Under the pieces are notes generated by a model that did no database searches, was not told the origin of the DNA, and saw nothing but the letters and a program-made list of their open reading frames with translations. A stretch of DNA of 64,000 nt from Dicyema japonicum (Eukaryota; Dicyemida; Rhombozoa; Dicyemidae), in assembly GCA_011109175.1 (NCBI GenBank), contig RDEW01000015.1:1026882-1090881 (forward strand). Direction: 5' to 3'. How positions within the stretch are numbered: the first letter of the stretch is position 1; every line of letters starts with the position of its first letter. Position numbers and translations under genes: made by a program. This document shows, in pieces, positions 46,539 through 56,958 of the stretch.

Positions 46539-46971
46539 TCATTTATCCAAAGAATCATCCAAAAGCAATTGATGCTTACTAAGTTCCTCCTAAAACTAAT
46601 ACTAATGTAATCAAAACCTTGTGACGTTTTATAGCATTTTCATGAAATTCAATGGAAGATTTATGTGACTCTTTAATCTTCTTGAGTTGTTCAGCTTGCT
46701 ATAGATCACATAAAAATGAGATAACAAGTTTCCTGAAATATTGTTCTTCGTGAACATGTGCTTTCTTCCCAAAAGATCCACCAGCCTCCCTAAAATTAAT
46801 TGAAAGTTATCACTTAATGCTTCCATCCTATTTTTTAAATTAAAAAGTACTTTCCCAGTTCCTGATCCCGATTCAGATCCAAAACTTGACATTCTTATAT
46901 TATTGCGGATCGTATTTCTTAATATCCTAATTTTATTATTGAAACACAATGAACCTAGAGTTTGACAACAT
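46539..46971 (-). CDS. ATP5IF1: Mitochondrial ATP synthase inhibitor IF1
   Basis: The product blocks ATP hydrolysis by F1-ATPase when the membrane potential falls. Five introns (about 19, 23, 24, 27 and 28 nt) leave 312 nt, or 103 residues, close to the 106 of human IF1. The N-terminus MLSNSRFIVILRNTIRNNIR is a basic, hydroxylated presequence. SSFGSESGSGTGKDGSIKEA and GGSFGKKAHVHEEQYFRKL follow, the inhibitory segment ([24 protein letters not shown] in human). The coiled coil QAEQLKKIKESHKSSIEFHE and NAIKRHKEELSKH comes last. The first intron (19 nt) is the least certain. An alternative start at the internal ATG (46,892) would remove the presequence. Confidence 0.9.
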
Positions 46972-47049
46972 AAAGACAATTCAGTAAATGCAATTTTAAT
47001 TTTTTAATTAAAAATATTAGTTTTTTATTTATATATTGATATAAATATT

Positions 47050-48870
47050 AAACCGGCCAATACTGGAACCAGAAAGATCGAGAGATGACCCAGAGTTAGG
47101 ATCCGGAAGTCTCCATTGCAAGGGGAACAAATTTGACATTATCGGGAAGATCGACGTATTTTTCGAGTTTGGCCTTCTACGCCTTGACGGCTACAGAGCA
47201 GGCCCTTGAAGCGCACTCGTGAAGATTGTTCGGGGCGAACGTGTCACGTCCACGTCCAAAAAGTGGTTTCCCGGCTTCAAAGGGAAATATGTCACGTCCC
47301 AAACAAGTGGGTTCCCGGCTTCAAAGGAAATATCCCCGTCCGGTCGTTTCCCGTCACTTCTGCATAATCCGACCAGTTCAAGAATAGCCGAGTATCCAGC
47401 AGCATCCATAGCCCGCTTGACATTCTCATTCAGAGCCTTGTGCCTTAGAGATCTGCCAGCGTTCCTCTTGCAGACGAGAGGGTGCAGGCCATAGCAGTCT
47501 ATCAGGATGCCACATCGGCACGGATGAGGTACATATACTTTTAGTCCCAGCCGCAGAGAGATACCACTTCTAACGCATTCATCGTCCAGAAAGGTGCCCA
47601 GAACTCTATTGGAGATGGCGTTTAGCCAAGCTCCACTCTCAGGGGAACCTACGCATAGGAGTTGTTTTTGTCAAGGAAGACATGCTTCATCGCATTCCTA
47701 GTGATCGGGGATCCAAGAAAAATCATTCGTTTTCAGGGGGTCGAAATCCCACCAGGAAACAAAGAGCAAAATTTTGGAACAATTAAAGAAAGTCATCGTC
47801 AGCAAGACCACAGTTTGTTATTTCACATTTCGTTGTATTCAACTCAAGACCCACCTCGGACAACGCGAGGATGAGTACTTCTAACTCCTGGAAGACCGTT
47901 TCCGGGGGACCTCATAAGACAGCGTCATCGAGGTACCAGATGTTGAGTGGGCATCGAGAGAGCTTCGTGATTCTCTCAATTCCAATGGAGAACAGCAGTG
48001 GTCCGAAAGGGTCGCCCTGTTGAACACCTGAGGACGATGGAACTATGAAATCCCCGTGCAATAGTGACGTAGGCTTTCCATATGAATAATTGACCAGTTC
48101 AAATATATATGGGCATCTTTCTTTGCAAGCCTCCAAAATGCAGTCTCTTCTTAAACTGTTAAAAGCGTTCTTGATGTCCAGCTTTACCATAATGTGCATT
48201 TTAAAGTCTTGAATGCTGCGGTTCCTGAATGTCCTGACGGAGTGAACGGTTGCTTCACATCCAAGACAAACTCCTACTCCAACTCGACTGGGAAGTAAAG
48301 ATTTTGACAAGATTGAAGTAGAAAATCTGGAAGCAATCTTGGCTGTTAGTCTCCTGGAGGTGAATCCGACCACGATCAATTTGTCTGCAAAGATGTTTTA
48401 CGAAGTTCAAGAACTATTCGAAGGCAAATTTGATTGGTTTCAGAACGTTTGTGGATAATTGTCTATCGGGTCTCGAAGACTTCCCTGTTGACGAGGCAGC
48501 CAAGATATTAACTTCAGTTATTCAGAAACCGGACAGAATGTTCATCCCATTATCGTCTTACAAAACATTCAATGCGAAACTATCTTGGGCATCCTGCACT
48601 CATCAAGAAACGGGATGCCTTGAAGAAAACCGGAATGTAATCAGATGGCTCTATATCGTCCATACGCTCTCTAAACTGCAGAATTTCCCAACTAATCCGT
48701 GCTAACCACAGACACAAGTGGAGGCGGCTTGTTAGTCGACTATGCCACAAGAACTCTTGTGGAACTTTCTGGAAGACACTGAGAAGTATCAACTGTTTTA
48801 TAAAGGAAGATGGCGGCGGAGTGGAAACCGTTACCCCAATTACCTTGGAACCTGCACGGAAACTTGCAAA
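47050..48870 (-). pseudogene. RLE-type LINE copy (family A)
   Basis: The minus-strand RT (48,379-47,912) is one of the best preserved. It begins MIVVGFTSRRLTAKIASRFS, then GVGVCLGCEATVHSVRTFRN. Motif A is MVKLDIKNAFNSLRRDCILE and the next block is SSGVQQGDPFGPLLFSIGIE. The catalytic motif reads WYLDDAVL, so this family uses LDD rather than ADD. The C-terminal block (47,409-47,191) reads ELVGLCRSDGKRPDGDISFE and LVWDVT. Frameshifts separate the parts. Confidence 0.85.
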
Positions 48871-48879
48871 TAACCTTAT

Positions 48880-49430
48880 AAAATATTATGTGTCGATCAG
48901 CCACAAGAATTTCTCTCACTCTGCATGTCAAACGATGTGGACTTGAGATATTTTTCAGAAACATTCCCATCCCTTATACGCGAAACCAGAAGATCCTTGG
49001 AGTGACATTCGATTCTCTTATGACGTTCTCCAGTCACACGGAGGAAGTGTTAACCAAGGGTCTTCGAAAATGGAACGTAGCTATCATAAAGATGAGCCCC
49101 TTCCCACTTACTGCTTGTATCAGAAAAATATATCTTTAGTTATTGTGTCGATGATTGAATATGCCTGTTCTGCTGGAGATTCGCTATTCCTCTACGAGGG
49201 TCGAACTTATGAACTCTCTCAGACGAAAGATCATGCGGCATATGCAATCAGACACCATATCCACCCCCAGTCTCCTTTCAGAAAAGGTGACAGTGAGAAA
49301 TGGCCAAGACTTCCTACGTATGTGCAAGGAGATAGGAAACCTATTCAGAGAGAGCAGCTCATGCGGAGGAATTCAGATCGGCATTAAAAAAGTGCAATCC
49401 TATAGAATTCCTCTGCAGAAATAAAAAAAG
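48880..49430 (+). pseudogene. Jockey-like LINE C-terminal half (family C)
   Basis: RNIPIPYTRNQKILGVTFDS and LMTFSSHTEEVLTKGLRKWN match the post-catalytic region of Jockey-type RTs (KxLGVTFDxxLTFxxH). The thumb is broken (VSMIEYACSA), and LRRKIMRHMQSDTISTPSLL follows. Shares this order with 59,450-59,900. Confidence 0.75.
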
Positions 49431-49734
49431 ACAATTCAGGAACGCGGTTGGTTCACTGGCTGAGCATTCGAAGAGAATTCGGCTGAATAAAATGGATGCG
49501 TTCTTGTGGATGTTGTTTGCGGCGAAAGTATCCGTACAGGTGACGTCCAAGACCAGAGGCTTCCCGACTTCAAAAAAGAAAATGGACATTTATCCATCAT
49601 TCCTACAGAAGACTACATGTATGATCTAAGACAGATAAAAAGCAGCATCCATATCCCGTCTGCGCCCGATTGTGGTCGGGTTTGTAACCCCTTCAAGTAG
49701 AGTCAGGGTACGTCTCAGATGCGAGGCTCCTGTT
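49431..49734 (+). pseudogene. RLE-type LINE scrap (family A)
   Basis: Around 49,655-49,790 the plus strand encodes LRPIVVGFVTPSSRVRVRLR and CEAPVHFVRIFQNRSMENSR, the same RT segment as 48,330-48,200 on the minus strand. Upstream, 49,360-49,590 on the minus strand has LVLDVTCTDTFAANNI, the C-terminal block of another copy. Small rearranged pieces of two copies. Confidence 0.55.
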
Positions 49735-50360
49735 CATTTCGTTCGAATATTCCAAAACCGCAGCATGGAAAATTCCCGAGGACATATCCTTGTCAAAATG
49801 AAGTTCAAGAATGCTAAAAAACAAATTGGAAGAAAAGGCTGAAATATTCGAGTCAATGAGGGGGAAAATTGTATGTAGTTTTCAAAATAGTAATTTCCGA
49901 TCTTCCATGACCATGTGAGATATTTCAACATGCTAGTTTTTTCACAATTTGTTATTACATTTTCAACATTGGCGAGAATGCGCATGTCCAAAATCACCCG
50001 AGGATCTTTTGAGATCTTCTAAACGGGATGACACCATTGCTTGTTTTTAAATCGACCGTTAGTCTTTCCAGTCACTTGTCTGATGTGAAGAGAGTTGTGA
50101 AGGACCTCTCAGCGTTGGTCGACATGTAGTTTTCTGAATGTGTTCTTATGTTTTGACGGGTTATTCATCACCGTGAAAGGACCTGTCTTCGGTAGTAATA
50201 CCTTCCCTATTGTCTCGGATGGTTGATTTGCAATCCATAGAGGGTATTTGGCGTTGATATCTCCACCGATGATCATATCGTGGATAAATCAGACATAGCG
50301 TAGTGCTTCTGGCAAGAACCAAATGGAGGCACGTAGATTTTCCCAAAGGTAATTTTTAAT
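49735..50360 (-). pseudogene. LINE endonuclease fragment (Jockey-like)
   Basis: At 50,270-50,120 the minus strand encodes MIIGGDINAKYPLWIANQPS, ETIGKVLLPKTGPFTVMNN. This is the IVGGDFNAxxxxWG region of an APE-type endonuclease. The rest of the segment is not assigned. Confidence 0.5.
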
Positions 50361-51590
50361 TTGTTCTTCCATTTGAGATTGTGTTAATTTCAGTAATATC
50401 GTCGTATCCCTATAATAACTCTATTGACGCACCCATCAATTTTACTACTTTATTGATATTTTATGTCTATTTTTTAAGTAGCCTAAAGTACTTAACCTTT
50501 CCTTTTCGATATTTTATGTATATTTTTAAATTCCCTTCACATTTCACACACTTTTCTAATGAGGGGTAATAAGCCCCCGATCTTCATCCAGTCGGTACTG
50601 CGCAGTTCTATCCGTTTGATCTTGACGATATCATTTTCGAAGTGTTCATTGATAGAGACCATTTGGCCAGGCGGTCTTGTGCTACCTCCATGAGACGTCG
50701 AAGTTCTTCTTTGTTATTTGACAGTCATCGCGTAACAATTTATAATATAATCGCTATAATACTTCCGAAGATCTCGTAGAGCCGATTATACAGCGAACAC
50801 TGCCGGAGAGAGTTTCCTTGACGTGTGCCCATTGTTGTCAGAATTTTCTTTCTGTAGTATCCTCTCTCCTAGTTCTGAAAAGTTTGCTATCATGTCATTC
50901 ACCAATCTTGAGAGTTTTTTGCCAAATTTTTAACAATTATGGGGATATTTTGTCTGTTCCGGGAAAGTGACGAATTTTGACATTCTTTATCGTTCGGGAG
51001 ACCTCCTCCGGTAAGATGATCGAGTTTGGTGTTTTCCGGCATGAGATCCGAATCTAATATTGATATTTATTAGCTGCAATCAAAAAACTTGTTTATTAAA
51101 GTTCTCTAACTGGAACAATATGTTCTATTTTTTGCACAGATCTAACTGGAACAATGTGTTCTATTTTTTACAAAATGTATAAACTCGTTTGAAGTTTTGA
51201 AACCCTTATATCAATCAATTAAAAACAAATACAACGTTTGATTTGAAAAAATATCCTAAATAAAATACAAAAAAAACTATTTCCAAAAAATAAATACAAT
51301 ACAAAAAACTATTTTCCAAAATATTTTCCAAAAAATTAGCCTAGCCGACAACAATCGCATTCCAGATTAAGTAGACAACTTCTTTATTATTCTCCCTCTC
51401 GCTCCAGAGGTTTCGAAGGCGGGGGAAATAGTAGAAATTATCTTGAAAGAACAAATATTTGTTCAGTTTTTATTAGACTTAATTTCAACAAAACCAAAAT
51501 CAATAGACATACAACTTTATTAAAAATCACTGATGTTAATTATAACAAAAATCTTAAACCACAACATTCATTGAATCTCTACTTTACCGT
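50361..51590. repeat. RTE-like scrap, AT-rich DNA and a 36-bp tandem duplication
   Basis: Minus-strand RTE-like sequence lies at about 50,580-50,870 (the LRSTDWMKI, VNEHF and LAKWSL region, plus a TPQG remnant). At 51,105-51,176 a 36-bp unit starting TCTAACTGGAACAATATG occurs twice in tandem with few differences. Further on, CAATACAAAAAACTATTTTCC-like runs repeat irregularly to 51,340. No gene seen. Confidence 0.55.
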
Positions 51591-52090
51591 CGACTGCTAT
51601 GGACATGCTTTTTCTTGCCGAAAAAGTGCCAAGACATAAGAAGATTAACGGAATTGTTAAGCGAGCTGGATTCCTATCCATACTTGAACCTGTTTGCCTG
51701 GACAGAGGAGACGGAAAAAAACCAGAAGAATCATATTTTTCCATTCGAGGGGGGATAGCCTTTGGTATGAGATGCTACGTGTGTTGACCCCATTTTTCAA
51801 CAGCATTGTGGGGAGCGCGGTAGACACACTTTATGCCGAGGAAAAAATGAAAGCAAAGGAAAAAAAATACGAAGTGTTGCACTATTGGTTCACGTTCTGT
51901 CCCATCGTAGTTGAGACAACATGAGAAATAAATGGGAAATTGTTTCGTTTCCTAAAGAAACTGGTACGTTTAGCTACACTAAAAAGCCACGACGCACGTG
52001 AGACTCAATGGCTTCTCCAGTTAATCTCTGTTGCGATCGTGAGAGGCAACGCAACGTCGATTATGTTGGGGGGGATCATTTTTGATTAAT
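51591..52090 (+). pseudogene. RLE-type LINE C-terminal end (family A)
   Basis: The frames read KINGIVKRAGFLSILEPVCL, DRGDGKKPEESYFSIRGGIA, then KMKAKEKKYEVLHYWFTFCP and IVVETT. The tail has ETQWLLQLISVAIVRGNATS near 52,000-52,070. The RPDG motif is altered (KPEE). This is the 3' end with the nuclease-like block. Confidence 0.7.
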
Positions 52091-52504
52091 AAATTCATTC
52101 AAATTATAAAAAAAAACTATAAAATAAAATTTTTATTTTGAAAATCTCTACACCAGCTGACTAAGTACTGAGTTATCGACAGATACATCAATTCTCTGGT
52201 CTCAGCTAACATGGCTATGGAGGAGATTTCATCAGATGCTCCCCGATTCTTTGAGTGACCAAGGACGACCTTCCTGATAATCATGGACTTCCAAAAGATT
52301 AAGAGCCGTCTATGGATGACTTTGACGGACTACGGGTACAATTTGAAGAGGATGATTTATTACTGATGACAAAATGAAACCTTCACAATTTAAAAATGAT
52401 TTATGTTAGAGCCATCGAAAACCAACAATGAGATAGTTGTATCATTATAGCCATATTACCAAACCAAGAGAATAATGAATTATGTTAATCGAGTAATTAA
52501 TTAA
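52091..52504 (+). other. Unassigned, one acidic open segment
   Basis: Around 52,300-52,375 a frame reads EPSMDDFDGLRVQFEEDDLL and LMTK-stop. It could be a terminal exon of an unknown gene, but no joining exon is convincing. The rest is AT-rich. Confidence 0.35.
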
Positions 52505-53146
52505 TTAACCTTTACTGTTGTAAATTAGTCTTTCGTAGGCTTCATCAGTTCTCCCCTTAACATGGAAATCATCTTGCTTAAAATTAATATCTAAATGAAA
52601 CCACAGGGACAGGTCGACGCTTAGAAAACATAACGTAAAAGATGATCATAAAGACTAAAAGTATTGATGTAACTGAAATCATCAATAAAGACAATTTCTT
52701 GTGAAGATAAACCTAAATATTATTAAAAACGGTGAACAAACCCAATAAATTATCGGATTTTTATAATTTACAATGTAATGAGATTCAATATCAAAGTGAT
52801 TAAAGTCTGTTTAAATACATTCAATACTTGTTGGGTCTTTATCCTTTTCAGGAAGACTTTCATATTTCAATGTTGTCTCTGAAGAGTTTTGGGACAAATT
52901 TTTGAGATTTTCGACTAAAGCTGATAATAACAATGATTTATTACATTCAGCATTCCCAAAGAGAGCATTCTTTCTATCCTCTAAAGCATTTTGAACTAAT
53001 AATTAATATTTTACACAAAAAATCATACAATCTTGATCGTCATCGTAAACTTCTGGATCAATATATTTTTCAAATGATGAGAATGATGAAACAAGTAGAA
53101 CCAGCTATAAATTAAAGAGGTCAATACAAACATAACAAGGTAGCAT
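52505..53146 (-). CDS. Predicted small type I membrane protein, no known family
   Basis: I do not recognise this protein. Five GT-AG introns of 27, 21, 21, 29 and 25 nt leave 519 nt, giving 172 residues with no internal stop. That splicing result, identical in style to the recognised genes, is the main support. The N-terminus MLPCYLVLLVSSFSS looks like a signal peptide. The lumenal part is acidic (YIDPEVYDDDQDC) and has NLSQNSS, two possible N-glycosylation sites. One strong transmembrane segment, LSLLMISVTSILLVFMIIFY, is followed by a basic stop-transfer FSKRRP. A cytoplasmic tail of about 30 residues has DEAYERLIYN, with a YxxL-like sorting or signalling motif. It could be a fast-evolving homologue of a known protein or lineage-specific. 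Confidence 0.7.
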
Positions 53147-53309
53147 TTAAATTATTTTTATTGATTAGATTGATTAATTTTAAGACTAACCAGAAAATAA
53201 AAAAAAATAAATTAAAAATAAATAATAAAACTATTTAAAAATTTAGAAACTTAACTAGGCTCTATGGACTTTTTTATTTTAAAAACTCACCTACTATCAG
53301 ACTTTTTTT

Positions 53310-54020
53310 GTCTGCTAAGTATGGTGTTGATGATGGTGGATTAGTCAATGTGAAGGCATTGATCGAATTACAATATAATATTTTGATTAAAAAGATCAAC
53401 TTAAAAAGCCTTCATAAGGTCCTCTTCAGAGCATTAAAGAACTAACATGTCGACCTTAACTCGTCGACAATATGGTTAAAATACGGTTGCAGCACACGCA
53501 AGTCCGAATATCAAGGTATACATTGTTATCCGAACCTACGTGCTAGTCAAGCACAATAGGCTGGACATTGTGGTACACGATAACGAGTCTGGCAAGTCTT
53601 ATCATAGAAGTTGGCATTATGTCTCAAGATCGTTTGCAGTATGTGGAGGTGGAGAAAAAAGGAAGTATGACTTGCTTGCAAACGAGATCGGGCAGATGCT
53701 TGGTTTCAAGGTCCTCGTTATTCCAATAGTAATGACGTGGGAAAGAATTGCAACAAAGTACCATAAGAGTTATCTAAAACAGTTAGGGGTAGATAAGAAG
53801 TTCCAGGCATATCTACAGTCCACTGTTTTAAGCGGACCTTAAAGAGCCTGACACTGAACTATAGGAGGCACAGCCGGAGATGCCATATGGGCAGAAAGCA
53901 CAATTGGACAGGGCGCTCACGGAGCTTTTCAGCAACCAGAATCGAATCTGCTTGAGGAGGCTGGTGAACAGGCAGGCGAGGAAGGTTGTTTATTGTTATA
54001 TATTAACTTTTTCGTAAATT
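53310..54020 (+). pseudogene. RT element C-terminus (family E)
   Basis: The region matches 35,000-35,680 at about 85% by eye. Readable parts are HNRLDIVVHDNESGK, then across a frameshift IIEVGIMSQDRLQYVEVEKK and RKYDLLANEIGQMLGFKVLV. IPIVMTWERIATKYHKSYLK follows. RLDIVVHD...IIEVG resembles a PD-(D/E)XK nuclease core. RT sequence is absent upstream. Confidence 0.7.
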
Positions 54021-54044
54021 AACTAACAATAAAATATTATTTAT

Positions 54045-55985
54045 TAACTAAGGGGGAGATCGGCTGCTGACATTACGGAGTAAGCGTTTCTGCGGACAAC
54101 TGCGATCCCAATTCATTGCCCCAGCCAGACTACTTCCCACACGTCTTTCTTGCGGTGGGCAAATTTTCCCCTAATTTCATTCAGGAAAGAGGCTGTAATA
54201 CTTCTGGCCGCACCAGACGTCTCGATTGCCACTGGTACAAAGCGGTCCCAATTTCGCCATATTTTTTAATCTTGATTTTCTCGTCCAGATCTGCTGCCGA
54301 TTTAGCGGACTGCACCGAGCTGAGTATCATCGAATTCGAGACAGAATCCACAACAGTGCAGTCCCATACGAGCGATTTTCCCTTAGTGAACGGAAAGATA
54401 GTTAACCTATCCGGTCTTTTCCCGTCTTTGCAGTCCAATCCCACAGGCTCCAGTAATCTACTGCCGGGAATCCTGCCGCTTCAAGAGCTCGCATGACAAT
54501 GTTGTTCATAGCAGCATGGCAGGTACTCCTTTTGCACGAGAGCGGATGCAGTTCTTTGGCATCGACGATCCCTCCACAACGACATTGTGTTCGACGCAAA
54601 CATCAACTTCCAGGCATTGTGTGATCCCAATCCGAATACAGTCATCTTCCAAAAGGGTCCCCAGGGAGGAATACCGGAGTGCATCCAGCCACGTTCCGCT
54701 CCCATGGTTGGCGGTGGACACGAGACATGCAAGACGATGCTGGTTGGCCTCAGACTTTAGCACGTCGAAGACTTTTTCCCAAGAACGTCCAGTTGGAAAA
54801 CGTAGGATATCTTGGACCAAAAGGCTTCCACTTGAGAGCGATGACGCATTTGCTGAAAAGGCGATCTCCAGCGCCGATTTGAGACCCGTACCTCCGAGGC
54901 GTGTAGGAAGCTTACATTGATTTTACGTCAAAGTGGATGTTTAGAAGCAATTCAGCTGATTTTCTCAATGCCCTATTTAGTAACAGGAGGATGTCACGAT
55001 GTTTGAAGCAGGGAGAACATCGGAGAGTATTCTTCAAAAGGAAGAACGCTGTATGAGCTAGAGTAAGGAGAGTTTCTTTGTAACTCTAGAGAGTTCATCC
55101 TCTTTTGTTAGTAGATGGCTCCGTAGTTTCTTTTCGTCAAGTGGGCACCCAAGAAAGTATACCCGCTCCCTGGGTACGACGGTAATTCCAGGTAGTACCG
55201 AGTTGAAAGACTCGACCACGTTGATAAAATCACTCTCAGAGTATGTGATATTTATTAGCTCCGATTTTTTATATTTATCTCAAGTCCGAGGTTTCATAGT
55301 GCCGGCACAGCATGTGCAGAACGTCATAAACTTTTCTCCACGGTCCTCCAATCGTCGTCATCAAGATACCAGAGGTTTAGTTGTATGTTGATAGAGCGGA
55401 CAATTTCATCGATGGCCAGAGCGAAGAGAAGTGGACCAAGTGGGTCCCCTTGTTGGACTAGTCTCCGAACAGATAATCTTGTCCCCGAAAACCAGTGAAG
55501 AATTGGTTCGTAAGCGAGGTAGACAAGTGGAATAAGTTCCGGGGCTCGTTTTCTTGTAGTTTCAAAAATTTGATCCCCTCAGTGAATTGAAGGCATTACA
55601 GATGTCCAGCTTGACCCCAATGTGTGGGATTCGTCTTTCTGTCCAAAAAACATCTCGCAGCATGCACTGCCGCCTGCATCCGTTCCTTACACCAATCCCC
55701 ATTAGAGGGGAAATTCTTTAGATATTTTGTCAGACAATACTGCATGCGATTTTCGCTGTCAGTCTTTGAAATAGTTGCCGATCACGATGGCGCGGACCCC
55801 ACCTTCGGGTTTTTTGAAGGCCAGTAGATGTGCACTGAAAAGAAGCTCCCTTGCGTGAGAAGGAATATCTCCGTTCAAAATGCGCATAACCAGTTTTGTA
55901 ATTGATTTGATAAAGTTGCAGCCAGCTTCTGCGGTACCCCCGCCGTAAGATCCTTGATGTGACCTGGCCGCAAATTTTCTCGTTG
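54045..55985 (-). pseudogene. RLE-type LINE, near full RT-to-3' end (family A)
   Basis: From right to left on the minus strand the parts are: LRPGHIKDLTAG, then the IVIGNYF block (55,770), motif A region GVKLDICNAFN (55,610), and a broken GDPLGPLLFA region (55,450). The diverged VVPRERVYFLGCPL follows (55,150). The middle part is DILRFPTGRSWEKVFDVLKS and TANHGSGTWLDALRYSSLG. A Cys-rich finger comes next, QCRCGGIVDAKELHPLSCKR (54,600). The nuclease-like block is DCKDGKRPDRLTIFPFTKGK and SLVWDCTVVDS. The 3' end is at about 54,050. The C-x-C...H-x3-C finger before the nuclease block is typical of RLE LINEs such as the R2 group. Many frameshifts. Confidence 0.85.
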
Positions 55986-56958
55986 GTTAAATAAAGCTGA
56001 GTTTAAAAATTTAGGAATTTTCAAGCCTTAATAACGCCCCAAAAATTAATTTTTTAATTTATAAAACCCACAATTTTTATTTGAAAACAACAGAAGTTGG
56101 TAACAAATCACACTAAGAGACAGTGAAAGTCGCCTCTGACTATGGTCATTCCGAGGTGATGTGAAAACCATCTCCGTTTGAGCAAAGTTGTGCAACAATC
56201 GCCTTTTCCACTTACGAAACTTATTTGAAAGAACAGTTAATAATTATGAATAAATTATCGTGCATCCACAGTTTTTTGGACGCGAACATCTCATATTGTT
56301 GAGATGTCAAGGTTTTGAAACTTGTGCTTCTGAATGATCCAAGAACATTTGATATAAAAATACTTTTCTCAGTTTATCTTTGTCAGGATCTTTAAGTCTT
56401 GGATCAGTATACAGAGAATGATGAATACCTGGTTGGTAAAAAGAGAACTCACTAATTAGAAATCATTGTTTTATTATTTAGGATTCATTTTTAAAACAAA
56501 AATCTCAATCTGTTTTTAACTAATCGTATTCTTTCCTCCCAAATGTTGAAATTCGTCATACAGGGGTGGATATTATCTAACAATATTAAGTCGAACAATT
56601 ATATGCTATTTTAAGGGTCATTTTTATGATTCTGTAGCCAATAAATATGTATGAATTGGGTAAAATGAAAACCAATGTTCTGAACAGTGTCAGACGCATA
56701 CAGGTTTTGGGTTCAAATCTCGTCTGGCAGAAAAAATTAAGAAACTCTGTGGATCATGTTTATATGTTAGCAAAAACTCCACGTATAGTTAGAAAGACTA
56801 AATACATGGTTCCATTACATATTGCTTATCCCACACTCATTTTTATATTTTTTACTAGTTTATCCATCCAACTGTAGAAAAGGCAGTGAAATTAAGAAGT
56901 GACTACAACTAAACCAAGTAATGTTTGTAATAAAAAAACAAAATTAACAAATAATAAA
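55986..56958. other. Unassigned region between RLE LINE and TOP3A
   Basis: A minus-strand frame near 56,430-56,310 reads GIHHSLYTDPRLKDPDKDKL. It has a splice-acceptor-like AG before it but no assignable partner exons. A plus-strand segment at 56,647-56,877 is open in two frames (one with GFGFKSRLAEKIKKLCGSC) and likewise cannot be assigned. I list them as candidate exons only. Confidence 0.35.

Noticed and set aside
47219-47494. Plus-strand 91-codon frame as a gene
   Set aside because: It is the antisense of the family A nuclease-like block on the minus strand.
53400-54000. Family E C-terminus as a host endonuclease gene
   Set aside because: The same sequence is joined to an RT at 33,240-35,690, showing it is part of a retrotransposon.
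56690-56740. tRNA gene (GGGTTCAAATCTCG B-box-like)
   Set aside because: No pairing 5' acceptor strand or cloverleaf could be drawn upstream; the sequence is also open as possible coding DNA.
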